In this document: one piece after another, positions 22,882-35,149 of the stretch
Layout of the letters: the number at the start of each line of letters is the position of its first letter
How positions within the stretch are numbered: position 1 is the stretch's first letter
From: Endocalyx cinctus
Taxonomy: Eukaryota > Ascomycota > Sordariomycetes > Amphisphaeriales > Apiosporaceae
Length of the DNA stretch: 64,000 nt
Reading direction: 5' to 3'
Assembly (NCBI GenBank): GCA_001600455.1
Contig: BCKC01000003.1
Coordinates: 558,001 to 622,000 of the forward strand
Made by a program: the position numbers and the translations under genes
The notes under the pieces: model-generated
The model's database searches: none
The model's input: only the letters and a program-made list of their open reading frames with translations
What the model was told of the DNA's origin: nothing

Positions 22882-23595
22882 ATGTCTAGTGGATCTCCTC
22901 CCACCGCATCTGGATCATCTAGCGAGGAAAATATGGAAACCATCAATGATATTGAGATATGGACAGAGCTTGCCAAGTATATCACTGCATATGCACCCAG
23001 CGCGCCAAAGCCAAAGAACTTTCGACCAGTCCATGTTGACCTCACCTGTTCTATATGCTTGGACACTGGCTTAAGACTCCCGTTCTGGATAGACAAGAGG
23101 TCCACCGACGAGGAAACGGACTTAGATCCCGAGAATGTTGACGTCTTGTCATGCGGTCACTTCATTGGCAGTAGGTGTATGAAGGAATGGCGAGAAAACA
23201 TGAAAGAGGAACGCAGAATTCCAACTTGCCCGAGATGTCGACACCAGCTCTTATATGAACGTTGTCGACATGTTGTCGCCCCGCAAATTATTCCCGAGTT
23301 CGAGCTCGAGGGCAACCACGACGTCGCCAAGTTCATTCCCGACACAGAGAAGCACATTCTGGTGGATGATGAGGAAAGCGGTGGCACTCATTTCCAGAAG
23401 GTTGACAGTCTGGATCACAATAGTCAATCACCAAGAAACCCGATGGGAAGCTGGGGTAAGGTATGCCCCGAGTGTGAGAATGAGTATCGTCAAGCGTATC
23501 ATCGAGAGCGCCGGTGGATTATTAGAGGGGTATTGAATGAGATGGACGTTCCTCCGAGCACGTTAACGCTGGAGGCCTTGGGCATCTCAGAGTGA
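22882..23595 (+). CDS. RING-like zinc-binding protein
   Basis: Single exon, 237 aa, no signal peptide or membrane segment. A RING-like pattern lies at about residues 54-115: CSICLDTG, then after a 35-residue acidic insert LSCGHFIGSRCMKEW, then TCPRCRHQL. One ligand normally found two residues after the His (H-x2-C-x2-C) is Gly here, so the domain may be atypical or use another residue. A second C-x2-C (CPECENEYRQAYH) lies near residue 195. RING proteins are usually E3 ubiquitin ligases, but activity is unproven here. The gene is isolated, and fungi carry many such lineage-specific RING proteins. Confidence 0.7.
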   Translation: MSSGSPPTASGSSSEENMETINDIEIWTELAKYITAYAPSAPKPKNFRPVHVDLTCSICLDTGLRLPFWIDKRSTDEETDLDPENVDVLSCGHFIGSRCMKEWRENMKEERRIPTCPRCRHQLLYERCRHVVAPQIIPEFELEGNHDVAKFIPDTEKHILVDDEESGGTHFQKVDSLDHNSQSPRNPMGSWGKVCPECENEYRQAYHRERRWIIRGVLNEMDVPPSTLTLEALGISE

Positions 23596-25208
23596 CTGCC
23601 GCCCGTCAACTTGGGCGATGTTTCTCCAACCATGTCCATACATTCATGGGAGCATTGGAGATCCTAGTGTTGGCCCCTCCCCTCAACTTGGACAATGATT
23701 CCGATGAATCTTAACTTTGTCTTCCCGTGCTGCTCGGGCGCTTCGTAGGGGCGAGCGCGACGTCGAGGAGAGTTAGAGACGACCGTTATCTTAACTACCA
23801 TGATGATCTAGATAATCTCTCAAACAATAATATTTACGATAAAGACCAGTAATAGGGTAAGTTCTGATATGGATTTGATGTCTAATACGTAATCTACATT
23901 TATTATTATACCTGAATAGATGCATATTCTTATATACCTTTACCTAAATTCTTTAATTGTCCCCTTAATACCACTAATCATTTTAACCCAAGGGCATTGT
24001 TTGATATTTATTGCCATGGTACAATTTCTTTTGACACGTCTACCATTTCGATAGGAAGAAAGAAACAATGGCTGATCCGTTTCGATAAGAAGAAAGACAA
24101 TGGATGATAACACCATATCTTCAACTCTATCGGCTGGCTACCGCTTCTGCTTCTGTCTTGTAGTCGCTTCTCGTTCAACCAGGTATGCTGGTTAAGGGTA
24201 AGATTTGCGTTAGATAGTGTATATTACCTTATATTACGCTTGGTAAACTCTTCAACCTGGTCCCTGACTGCCGGGTACCTGGTTTCCCCTGAATGATTCA
24301 TAGTTGTTTGAGCTTAACTTTCTTTAATTATTAATTACTGTGTATGTCTTTCGTAATCGTCGAGAAATTGATAGTACTAGTCTTGGTTGATTGCGTTATT
24401 TGTTACTTAAAAAAGTCATCATCCTTGCACTATTATGTAGGTACCTCTGCCAAGCAGTAGTAATCGCAGTTGTAACGTGGGTGAACTCTAAACGGAGATT
24501 AAAATCATCCCGTTGGCCGTGATAATGGCTCTGTTCAAAGCCGATTCAAGTGTATGACCAATCATGAATCATCCATCTCATACCGAATCAGCAGTATTAT
24601 GGATATCAAATGGATTCAACGATGAGCTGGCATGCTTTTCCTTGCTGTAACGCTGTGCTAGGGGCCAGGGAGGATTATGGGAAGTCCCGACCCCATCGGC
24701 TCGGACCCGCATAACCAACAGTCCCGGTCACTTCTGCGAACTTCTTTTAATAGGACCCTTCGATCCACAGGGGATCGACCGCCAAAGCACCCGGTCTGAG
24801 GAAGGTCTCAAATAAAATTTGTTATCAAGCAAGCTGGCAAGATACTCGCGCACCCTACCAACCTATATGTGATGAGCCGTAATTACACTGCCCCTCCTGG
24901 TCAAAGCGGGTGTACATGCTTATTTTCCCATAAATGCATTTTCTGACAGCCATTTATGGAGCATTGATATGTTGATATTATTGAAGTTGATTTCCGTAAA
25001 GACCGGTTCAGGGTGAGTATCGGGATCCGTCTTCTACCCGGGCAGCGACGTCCTAAGAAAAGAAACAAGGACGACCTTAAATATCTCGTGGTTTTCCCAA
25101 CAGTATTCTGCGTATCTAGGCATCAACCCAATCCTCTTTGATCTATTAGACGGGTCGTATCAATTTTCACCAAGACTACAGCTCAATTAGCCTTCAACTC
25201 CGATCAAC
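23596..25208. other. Intergenic, 1.6 kb
   Basis: AT-rich DNA with one GC-rich patch (24655-24810) that contains several CGG/CCG triplets (near 24698-24712), possible Zn2Cys6 factor sites for the downstream glycosyltransferase. No gene supported. Confidence 0.4.
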
Positions 25209-26606
25209 ATGGATATCCAAATCCCAGCCGAGTATAAGGATAAACTGGAACCGTTCCAGAGCGCAGAAACGAGAACCGACGATGAGATCCTCAGTTCTCT
25301 CCTCGAGTTCCACCCGGTCACGTCCGAGAAGAACATTTGGGCGTTTTGGGACTCTGGTGCCAAAAACATGCCCGAATGGTGCCAGCGTAACGTGATTGGG
25401 TGGGCGCGAGTTTGTGGACCGGAATGGACCATTCGTGTCCTTAACATCGACCCCGAGTCTCCCTGCAACGCTGCCAAGTACATCCCGAAAGGACTTCCGG
25501 ACTCCTTCTACAATAACACCATGGATGGACAACACGTAGGGCCCCATTGCGCCGATATGTTACGAGGCGCATGTCTCTACGAATACGGGGGCGCTTGGAT
25601 GGATGTTAGTATCATCATGCTCAGGGACTTGGAAAGCGTGTGCTGGAACCAGCTTGAGGATCCCACGTCACCATATCGCGTTGTGGTCCCTGTGGTATAC
25701 AATGGCATGATGAACTGCTTCCTGGCGGCAAGGAAGAATGATCCTTTTATCAAGCGCTGGTAAGCAATTATTGAATATCATATGTAAGATCCTGGCTGCG
25801 AATTCATTCCCACTGACCGTTTGAACAGGCAAGAGGTTTTTATGGCTGTATGGGAAGGTCGCAAAAATGCTGACGGGATATCACGTCATCCCTTATTAGC
25901 TCCATTGGCGTCGACATTTCTCCCGAAAGACAAATCCGAAATCACCATCAACTTCAAGGCACCGATGGAAAAGTTAGCCGATTATGGATCACAGGTTAGT
26001 ATTAATTCAAGGCGGTTTAATCGTCTCTTAAAAAAAAGCTATCGCCCCCCCTCCTTCTCTCACCGACTCACGTCTCTCGATACTTTGCTGGCTTGTACGA
26101 AGTTTTGTCATACTGAATATTTTGGCTTCATTTAGATGCTTTGCTGGACCCGCGTTGCCGTGACCGAAGAAAGCGGCTTCTCTGGCTCGGAATACTTGAA
26201 AAACAATATCATGGCATTTCCATTCGAAGAAGAGATGGCCTTGTTCTCCCTTGGCGGTGTGAGAGATATGGGTGCATCCTACAAGAAGTTATTTGACATC
26301 TTGTCGGTGAAGCGGGACGGCCCGGTAGACACAGAAGAATACAAAGCGGCCGAGAACCTGGTCTGGCACGAACTTACCGAGGCATCTATGATCAAGATCG
26401 GAACCATCAAGGGTTTGGTGGATTGGATCTCTATCGGAACCATGTGGAATATGCCGGAGAATCGCGGTAAGGACAATGCGCCAGGAACGTTTGCGGAACT
26501 GCTACGTTACATTCCAGCACACTATAGGCAAACCCGCAAGTCGATTAAGGTACGGCAGTTCCCACCGCCGAGTATCGTTCTCGACAAAGGTCTCCTGGAG
26601 CCCTAA
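25209..26606 (+). CDS. Capsular-polysaccharide-synthesis-type glycosyltransferase
   Basis: Three exons (25209-25759, 25829-25994, 26136-26606) give 395 aa. Introns are 69 nt (GTAAGC...GAACAG) and 141 nt (GTTAGT...ATTTAG); both junctions keep frame. The protein has the fold and motifs of Caps_synth/GT32-like transferases. NIWAFWDSGAKNMPEW occurs near the start, then PDSFYNNTMDGQHVGPHCAD, then the DxD-like loop YGGAWMDVSIIMLRDL at about residues 134-149, where nucleotide-sugar and metal bind. No signal peptide is visible, so it is probably cytosolic. Fungal members sit near secondary-metabolism or cell-wall genes. It lies 2.3 kb left of the NRPS-like gene. Donor, acceptor and product are unknown. 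Confidence 0.8.
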
Positions 26607-27625
26607 AGGGCAACTTGACTCTTTCTTATCTCATTGACCAATGTAATATAGACGCTTTAGACTTTTCATATAATTATTTTTATTACTCCAGTTACTCATG
26701 TTCTGAAGTTGCTAGAGACATATTAACCACCCGAGAAACCAAGGCTACCTTAGAACTATTATTTAGGAGTAAGAAATCCGGAACACTTCTCATTCCTGGA
26801 ATATTCCAATATCTATTGAAGAATCTTGTCGCAAGCCAACTATTCGAAACAATAATTACACAGAACATTGGCTAAGGATAATTTTGCTATTGACGCTCAT
26901 GAAAATGTCATTTAAATTTGAACACTTAAATGTATGGAGACACTGCTAACCGATAAATCTGATTGTAACTTTCGGTTCTTTCCTTTAGCTGACCTTCTGC
27001 CTCTCAATGATCATGGCTAATCTTTCAATAGTTTATTATGTTTTTATAGCACCAAATCAGTGCCAGTGGGTTTAATATGTGTAATGGTAATTACGCAATA
27101 CCTAGGGGTAAAGGTTAGGGACAGCGCTGAAGTCTCAGTATGCTAACTAACTTGTTCAAAATGTAAGGGATCTTATCTACGTAATAGTTACATCCAATAG
27201 AAGAAGAAAGTGTTTACAATGTGGCTCTGAAAAAAGCTCATATATGAATGCATATGCGGTTGGGAATTGGCAGAGAAAGCTATTGGTAGTTGTTGCCTTC
27301 ACGTGATAGTATCAGAATCTGTCAGCACCTGATCAACTAGTAATAACCTTGGAATCATCTTAATTTACTACATCTACACCTGAAAAAGTACTCTATTAGC
27401 TGTTCTTGTATTAAGTACAACTACGGAGTTATAATACCATATGTGTAAGATCCTTAAAGAAGGGGGGTTGCTGATCTAAGACCAACCAAAGCTCGCAAAG
27501 AACCATCTAAGCATGGATTTTATCTCCGGCTGGTGAGAAATTACCGGCATTTACTTCTCTTTTTATGTAAGGACATCTTGTGTAGACTCTATATACCTAT
27601 TGTCAGGTATATCAGGTGGAGCAGT

Positions 27626-27794
27626 TGTTAGAAGCGTGGCTACGGCTACCCTCCGGGTAGCCCGCGTAGAATAGGTCTATATGAGGAGGGACGTAAGCCC
27701 CTCGAGAGAGATAAAAAAGGCCAAGAATCAATAAAGTTATTTATTAGGCTCTTAGGATTACACTGCTAAGCTCCGGCTACGTAACGGCGCGACA
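27626..27794. mobile_element. Possible solo LTR (169 bp)
   Basis: A GC-rich 169-bp segment in AT-rich surroundings starts TGTTAG and ends GCGACA, giving TG...CA ends. Inside it has a polyadenylation-like AATAAA (AATCAATAAAGTTATTT near 27728-27745), as expected in the R region of a Gypsy-type LTR. I found no matching target-site duplication (GCAGT left, CTACC right), so the call rests on composition and ends only. Confidence 0.3.
27644..27662. repeat. Perfect 8-bp-stem hairpin
   Basis: GGCTACCC (27644-27651), loop TCC, GGGTAGCC (27655-27662): an eight-base-pair GC-rich stem with a three-base loop, inside the LTR-like segment. Confidence 0.7.
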
Positions 27795-28883
27795 CTACCC
27801 TCCGTCGTACCCCATTTTCTCACACCTATTTTGATTATTACTCATGTTGTCGTTAACCACTTTTTAATATGAAGCATAATACTGACCTCATGCCGTGTTA
27901 CCCCCTATCCTGTAAAATAATCGAAGGTGTCCTGGACAAAAAAAAAACCGAAGAAGCAATTTCGTGGTCCACGCTGCTACGCCATACTATCTTTTGAGGA
28001 AATATATGGTATTACTAAGCTTGACACCGTCATGTCATGTAACTGAGAACATGTTAACCTTCAAAGTTCTCTTTCACTCTTGTATTGTTTAGAACGGCTT
28101 AACAGGACTACATAAAACATAACAGGAGCTTTGGGGGTTACTATATGCAAGTTTCTTGTTATTTTCTGCATGCCATATCATAGCATTGAACGAAGTTGAA
28201 AATATGGAGACATCTTCTATATCCCAGTGCATACATACATTCTCGGATGTCAAGTTACATAACGTAGTGTATGGTAGAGTAATTACTATTATTATCCAGA
28301 TACCTGCATGATTGATTGGTTGAGTATCTATAGCACAAGGTGACAATCCAAGTTTCCGCCTCGCTGACCAACTAACTATTGATTTGAGGTCCGACGCAGG
28401 CCCGCCTCCATGCAAAAGACGTGGTTGAATCGGATGTTAAACCGATGGAAGGATGAAAGGTTACAATGGGTGGGGATGACCCGTGAATCGTACTCGAATT
28501 CGACCTGCCAGGCAAAAGGAGACCTCCACACCTGCATTGTGGGCTAAGTCCATATATCTGCTTGATACAACCTCAAACCCGGAAACTGTGATGGGAGGGG
28601 TAAGTACCCTACGCAAGACCACTAATAATTACTTAAAATATGATTCCGTGAGTGCCGTGAATCCGAACAGGAATATTCTTTCAATACCACTATCACATCG
28701 TATTCATCATTGACCACTCATTTGTATATTTATTTCCCCATTATTTTCAAAGCTATCCACATTAACAAATTTACACGAGTACAAAGTCATTCATTCTGTT
28801 AGTACTCTTTCCTAGCCAAACTCCCGTGTATTATACTCCCACCATTTCCCAGACCTAATTAACAAAACTCATTTTTCCAACCC

Positions 28884-31800
28884 TCAAAATCCCCACTGAC
28901 CACACCAATGCTGCATCATATCCGGAGTAATAGCCCGCGTCTTCGCCAGCGTCGGGCTCTGGCGCTGCGAACGCTTAGTATCGAGGACCGAATACACGCC
29001 CCCGCTGGCCACGGACGCCTTAGCGAGGTCTCGGTACGTATCGAGCAGCTTCACGCCGGGGTTCTTCTCCAAGCTCTGCATATCCTCCGTCTGGCTCTTC
29101 TCGAGGCGCTCGACCCACTTAGTTAAGGGGACGATCTCCTTGATCCGTTCCTTGCCGTAGAAATCCTGCACCGCCTTCCCGAGATCGGACCAGGAGGCGC
29201 CGTGCGGGTTCGACCCGTGGAAGTAGCCGTTGATCTCCTTAGCGGGGACCTTCTGCGTCACGCCGCTTACCTCGAGGATCAGCGCCGCTATGCGCTCGCA
29301 CGACGCCCAGTTGATCCCGTTGTTCGCACCGAGATCTTTGGGCAGGGCCCCCAGGTGAAGACTGCTGGCGATCAAGGACGGCAGCCATTCGTGCTTGTTC
29401 CAGCATCCGGCCTTGGCCTCCGGCCCGGCGACTTGGCCGAGACGGACGATAGCGTGCGGGAAGTCGCCTTTCGCGGCCGCTTCTTCGAGGATCAGACTAG
29501 CGACCATCTTGCTACGACCGTACCCTTGGTCGGACAGGCCGAAGTCTTTGTGCCGTTCCTCCGGGATCATCTTGCCCTTCTCTTTGACGTTCCAGTTCAG
29601 CACCGACGCTACCGAAGAGACGAAAGTAACGGCGACGCGCTTTGAAGCGTCGGACGCGAAATCGGTCAAGTTGCGGACCCCGCGCAGATGGGGATCGTAG
29701 GATTCGAACGGCATGTTGAAGTTGACGGGCCACGCGTTGTGGATCACGCGATCCGTCGTCTGGAGAAGCTCGTCGAAGACTTTGGTAGGCAAGCCAAAGT
29801 TCCACTTCGAGAGATCGGCGTGGTAGAATGTCGTCTTGGATTGATAGTTCAAAGTTAAGCCGCGCTCTTTCATCGACTCCGCTTGCCGTTTTACGCCTCC
29901 ATCCTCTGATCGGTTGAGACAGATAATCCTCTTTACGAGCGGGCTGTTCACCATCATGTCAAGCATGTAGGACCCAAGCATGCCGGTGGATCCCGTAAGG
30001 ATTACGGTTTGGTTCTTGTCCGCTGGGTCGGGTCGCTTCACTTTCGAGACGTGGAGATCGGCTGTGTATTTCTTCAGCGTATCCTGCATCGAGTTCGCGG
30101 CATGCTGACGCTCGTCTTCGCGCGTCATAGTCTCGCTACCTTGCATCTTCTGGTATATATACTTCGCTAGCTGGCGGAGCGAAGGGTTGCCGTAAATGGC
30201 ACGGGTCGCGAGCACGTCCGCGTCGAACTGGCAGCCGGCGGCCTCCAGTCCAGATCGCAGAAGACGCGACATGCCGATTACTTGCATCGAGTCGACACCG
30301 GCCGAAAAGAAATCCGTGTCAGGCTGGAGGTCATAGTCTTTTCCGAGTCGTTCCTGACACATGACTTTGATGGATTTCATCAGCGAATCCTCGGAGCTGA
30401 TATCAATATGAGGCGCGATACCACCGCTCATCATTTTTTCTGCTTTCTTGTAGATTTCCTCGATCTCATGCTCGTACATTTTGAGAGCAGCGGCTCTCTG
30501 GATCGTTCCCTTGCCAGCACGTGGGAATGGTTCCTCGGAATTAGTCCTGTAGTTCTTTAGTTAGAAGTTGAAACGATAAAGACGTCCAGTGTTGAAATAA
30601 TCTAAAGGTTAAGAGCTTCAAAAGAAAAAAAAAAACCTTTTCTGGTCAATATAAAGATTTATAACAAAATTACTCACAAAGAGATGAAGCTCCTTCCAAT
30701 CTGGCCATGTGCAACGGTTTCCATGTTGACTTTTGTCACATAGGGCCAGATGCTATCGATTAATGCTGTCACTCCTTCGTCATTTGTCGGATACGTATCG
30801 GGCTCGATAATAAGAGCTGGTTGAAACCGGCCGGATCCAACAACTAGTGCACCTTTCACGTGGGGGTGTGATTCAACCATATCTTCGATAGTGACCGGGT
30901 TAAGTTTCTCCCCGTTCGAGAAAACGATGATATCTATATCGCCGTTAGTAGTCTGTACAGTAGAGAAAAATCTCGTTGACCACTAATAGGCAGTTTTAGG
31001 GGATCTTACTATCTGATCTACCATCGTAGATCCAATGGCCGGGTAGAGTTGGGTGGCGCCTAAACATATCCTTTGTGTCATATTCGTTATCCATAGGAAA
31101 GGTGTAGAAGAAGCCTTGATATCCCGGGTCCTCGTCTCTGCGAACGACGACAAGCCGGTATGCATCCTTGTCCTCACCAACGGGGCGCCAGTCTGCTCCC
31201 ATAAGGTCGGAGTCAAAAATCAAGTATTGCCATAACTTATGATCTTTCTGGAAATAAATAGGCCATGGACAAAATCTTGGTAAATGTGTTAGTAAATTAT
31301 TTTATGACATTATAGGTAGAATTTAACGCACTCCGTAGATGATATCATGTTTGACAGTTTGATACCATTTTTGACCAAGGTGTCTCCGGATTCTTTCACT
31401 AGGTTGCCTGTTGGTTTGTTAGCAGCTGGTTCTCGTATTTGTATACCTTTTTTTGTTTTTTTTTTTAGTACGTACCACCACCGAATCCCACAATATTTAA
31501 CTTTGCCAAAGCTTTCATCGACTCCGGGCTTTGACACATATCTTCTAGCAGAGATGGTGGAAGTAAAATTCCTTCAGCATCGGCGTACTTAAGCATTTCT
31601 ACTACTAGCTCGGAGGAAAGCGGTCGATCTCCAATGCCAAAAATAACATGTGTATCCCAATAGAGGCACATGCAAAACATGTAAAGTCCGGCGGCATGGA
31701 AGAGAGGCACTGTAGAGACCAGTTCAGCAATTTGTAGGTGAAATAGTAGCGCAGTGATTATCAAACTTACTAGGGGCCAGAAACCTCTTTGTCCTTGAAA

Positions 31801-32625
31801 ACCATCCTTTCAGGCACCTATATAACATCAAAGTTAGAAATAATTAATTCTCTAAGCGATAGTAGATGATTAAATATGAAAAAATATCTCACATTTCGTA
31901 ACCGTCCCGATCAGGCACGTTGTGGAAGGCGTCGGAAATGGCTAACATGCCATTCACGCAAGTGACCGGCTTCGGGATGCCCGTGCTGCCACTGGTATGA
32001 AGTACAACGAGAGGGTCCCACTCGGCTTCCTTGAAAGTCTTTTCGTAGGGAAAGGGTGGGACCATTTCCTCCGGGAACCATCGGTCGAGATCCCCGACCT
32101 CAATCGCTTCCATGGAACGTTCCTGCAACAGTGGCTGAACTAGGGCACGATGTGTCTTGGCGTAGGCGATGGTTCGACAGTTGGTTTTGTCGAATAAACT
32201 GATCTGGGCCTCTTGAGAGTTTCTCGGAGAGATAAGGAGGCACTGGCGCGAACATGTGTGAGCAAGGATCGAAACGTATCGCTAGAGCGGTGGGTTTTAC
32301 ATACCTTATAACCGGCTTTGACGGCGGCGAATACTACGACGACATATCGAGCATCGTTGGGCCCAATATAAGAGAAAGTTGGGGTAGAGTCACCGGGAGG
32401 CGGAGGACCGCAAAGCTCGATGATCTTGTGGGCGCATCGGTTGATAGCATTGGCGTAGTCCCGGAAGGTGATAACTCTCCATCCATCAGAAGGGTTCGAC
32501 GACTTCGGGATGCTGAAACATGCTTTGTCAGGTTCTCTTCTGGCCTTTTCGTCAATTAGACGAGGGAGCAGACGCTGTCCGTAAGGTCCTCCAGCAGGAG
32601 TTGATTCTGCTTTTGGCGGGTTCAT
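28884..32625 (-). CDS. NRPS-like adenylation-thiolation-reductase enzyme
   Basis: Eight exons on the minus strand: 32305-32625, 31893-32242, 31771-31817, 31476-31709, 31328-31407, 31010-31247, 30678-30933 and 28884-30546. All seven junctions keep frame, giving 1062 aa. The A domain (about 30-520) activates a carboxylic acid with ATP; core motif LVVLHTSGSTGIPKP is near 187-199, and VFSNGEKLNPVT is a later core motif. The T domain carries DTDFFSAGVDSMQ with the phosphopantetheine serine near residue 595. The terminal reductase has the NADPH motif VILTGSTGMLGSYM (about 690-703) and the SDR-type pair Tyr851/Lys855 in YGRSK; it should release an aldehyde or alcohol. There is no condensation domain, so this is the fungal aryl/aliphatic carboxylic acid reductase layout. 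The substrate is unknown. The fifth donor (GTTAAA) is unusual. Confidence 0.88.
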
Positions 32626-33860
32626 GGTTAGAGTGAAATGATAAGCTGTGTAAATTAAGAATGTATTAAGTATGTATCCCTCACGAACACCTGCAAGAGA
32701 CTAATTATGAGAATGATATTGAACAGCAAACGAGACGACCAAAGGATCCCAAGATGTTTTTATATGTGAACAAGATGACGGTCTATGATGAGTGTATCGT
32801 GGATATTCGGCTACTTCTCGCTCTTCGCCCTTAACCTCGAGGGCTAAATGAAGTCTGAATATCGTCATCGTAAACTAAATTTAAGTTTCACTTGCATGGA
32901 CGAACGAATTTTTGATTTGTTTATTTCAGATCAATACCGTAGGTGTTTTCTATTGTAAGCAATTATTCCCGAGGCCCGAATACAAAGTCAATCCTACTCC
33001 TTTTTTATATATGGGCGTATATTTCTTAGTTGTTCTCGCTTCTCTAATTCTGCATGTTTTACGGAGATGTTCGCTACGCGATGAATAAACCCGACTTTCA
33101 ATCAATATAAACGAAAAGCTGTGTTTAATAAAAATACGTGTAAGGCGTTGTTGTGTAATCAGAATTGATTTACCTCGCCGTCGAAAACCTCGTGCCGAGG
33201 TAGGTATCGGCTAGAAGTGCGCTACTCAATAGTAGACAAATAAATAGCGATGTTGGTACGTACAGTATGTAGACACAAGTATATGATATCATGTTTAAAG
33301 CATTAGTCTTGTCTCCAGGGGAAAAAAAAAAGATCGGCGAGTTAAGTCGGTCACTTTAGCAATAACAAAAAAGTTGAGGCGAAAGAGAAAGAGAGTTAGG
33401 GGGAATAAAAAAAAAAAAAAAGAGGATCCTGCTCCGTCCTTGATTCAATTCTCGGAAGGCCGGAAACTAATCTTTCATAAGTGAGCCTTGGCTGCGGTTG
33501 AGGTTGAAGTTACAGAGTCAATATGCACCTGTAACCTGTTAAATAGTGCATACGTAGGGCCTCCTCATCTCCAATGAATCTTAAACAGTGGATTTTGGGA
33601 CTTGCATTATTTAGACAGAGGGGCAGAACGGGCTAGAGGGTCTGAGGAGCCGAAGATAATATTTCATCATGATAAAATCATTCAAAATCTGATATCCACG
33701 GGCAATTCTAACCTAAATATTTCGTAACGGTACCGGCGCATGTTTATTTACTCGAGCTTTCAAGAGCGGGAGAGAGGATGGTGCACTGTGACCTTTCTCT
33801 AAGGACTCACATAATCTAGAACCGAGTTACCAAAGAAGCCGAAAACGTAGTTGTGTCGGT
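32626..33860. other. Intergenic, NRPS-like promoter
   Basis: 1.2 kb. The left end is the promoter of the NRPS-like gene with a minus-strand TATA-like word near 32757-32765. Two purine/A-rich tracts lie at 33320-33332 and 33385-33421. No gene seen. Confidence 0.45.
32757..32765 (-). promoter_or_regulatory. TATA-like box of the NRPS-like gene
   Basis: On the minus strand the sequence reads ATATAAAAA about 135 bases upstream of the start codon at 32625, a reasonable distance for a fungal TATA element plus 5' UTR. Confidence 0.4.
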
Positions 33861-34285
33861 CTAACGTAAAGGAAAGTATTCCTTACTGTGTACGGCGATA
33901 CGCTGGGTGATGTAAGGCCTGTAAAACAGCGGCTCACCCACCACCGCCGCCCACCCGCCGTAATAAAGGAGGCCCCACGTTTCAGGAACCCGAACTGCCC
34001 GAGAAAAGAAATTACCAAGATGGGAAGGTTTTCGGCCAACCGATAATAGATATTGCCGATCCTTGCGCCGCTCCTCGTGCAGCTGCTCAAAGGTATGGCA
34101 AAGTGTCTAGAATTACTCACCTTGCACCTCACCCTGCACTCCGTCGTGCAGCAAGCATCCGCCCAACCGCGGTCGACGAGCCCGGCGCCGTATCCCTCCG
34201 CGCTGGGATACTGCTCGAGGTCGTCAACGAGTCGCTCGCTCCAGTCCTTTAGGCTGGGGCAGCGCTTGGGTCCGCTGAAGCTCAA
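33861..34285 (-). CDS. Unrecognised two-exon gene, 5' end unclear
   Basis: Two GC-rich coding blocks with strong G/C third positions stand out from AT-rich flanks. The left limit of exon 1 is uncertain. From 34285 its frame reads SGPKRCPSLKDWSERLVDDL and, 20 residues later, GWADACCTTECR. It then splices to exon 2, 33861-34082 (LHEERRKDRQYLL, RVPETWGLLYYGGWAAVV, ending EYFPLR). The preferred 50-nt intron is 34083-34132 (GTGAGG...GAGCAG); a second donor, GTGAGT at 34120, is also in frame but gives a very short intron. No ATG is in frame before a TAA just upstream, so an earlier exon must exist or the gene is truncated. I do not recognise the protein. Confidence 0.45.
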
Positions 34286-35149
34286 GACAGCTCCTACATT
34301 TTAAAATACCTTCCCCTAATGTACAATGATAAACGATAGATCTTTGGTGTATAAATGGGTTGGTGAGCCGGGTTCGGGCTTCAGGTTTTTTTTTTCTTCG
34401 ATTTCAAAAGCGTTAAAACTTATTTTACCTTTTTTTTTTCTTACTTCTTTTTGGCGACTTCTTAGTGCGTTACTAGCTGCTGGGGTAGCTGTAATAGAGC
34501 TTTCGAAGCCACATAGGGGGCTTGTAGATGAAATATTTAGGTACTATATGTGCTATACATGCTAAATTAATTGGTTACTTAGCTGCTAATCCGACTGTTT
34601 TATTTAGGGGGTTTCAAGGTATTATATCCAATCAATCGATGATTTTGAGATAACAGATTATTTGCTTTTCCTATCCTTTTATTCTCAATTGGCCGATCTA
34701 GGTATATGAAGAGGATATGTTGAGTTATGTGATAATTAATTAAGACTTACAAAACTGCAAATGTGGTAACAGGCGAAGATGTAAGTTGAAGTGACTCACT
34801 CACCGTCTTATATACAGTACTCTATCTGCCTATTTCATCCCCGACCCCGCATTCTAGGCTGCAGTACGATCAGCTTCGGAATCGCAAAGTCTTGTCAGTG
34901 GTTTTTATCTAAGTGATGTGATTCGAGATAAATGCTTTCCACTGTCTTGAATTTTAATGACGAAACGCGGAAAAATTGACATATAAAACAATATCAATGG
35001 TAATAAGTGTTTACGACTGGCTAATTCTATAATACCACCTAGCCACCCGAGTGGCTTCTTTTCTTCCCTGCCTAAAAACCGATTGGTTTTCTCTGTAATA
35101 CTCATCGTTAAAAAAAAAAAAAAAAAAAAAAATTTCGACAAGCTTAGGA
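34286..35149. other. Intergenic, 0.86 kb
   Basis: AT-rich, with T-tracts at 34386-34397 and 34432-34440 and an A-tract at 35109-35131 directly before the start of the next gene. A missing 5' exon of the 33861-34285 gene may lie at 34300-34600, but no convincing one is seen. Confidence 0.4.

Larger units (their letters stand above)
26607..28883. other. Intergenic, 2.3 kb, possible solo LTR
   Basis: AT-rich DNA between the glycosyltransferase and the 3' end of the NRPS-like gene. It holds the LTR-like segment at 27626-27794 and a perfect small hairpin at 27644-27662. Open frames (for example 28089-28415 minus) have no recognisable content. Confidence 0.45.

Noticed and set aside
34120..34285. 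Insulin A-chain-like spacing (RGWADACCTTEC)
   Set aside because: CC-x3-C resembles an insulin A chain, but the eight-residue gap to a fourth Cys and the B-chain cysteines are missing, and the preferred splice removes the next Cys.
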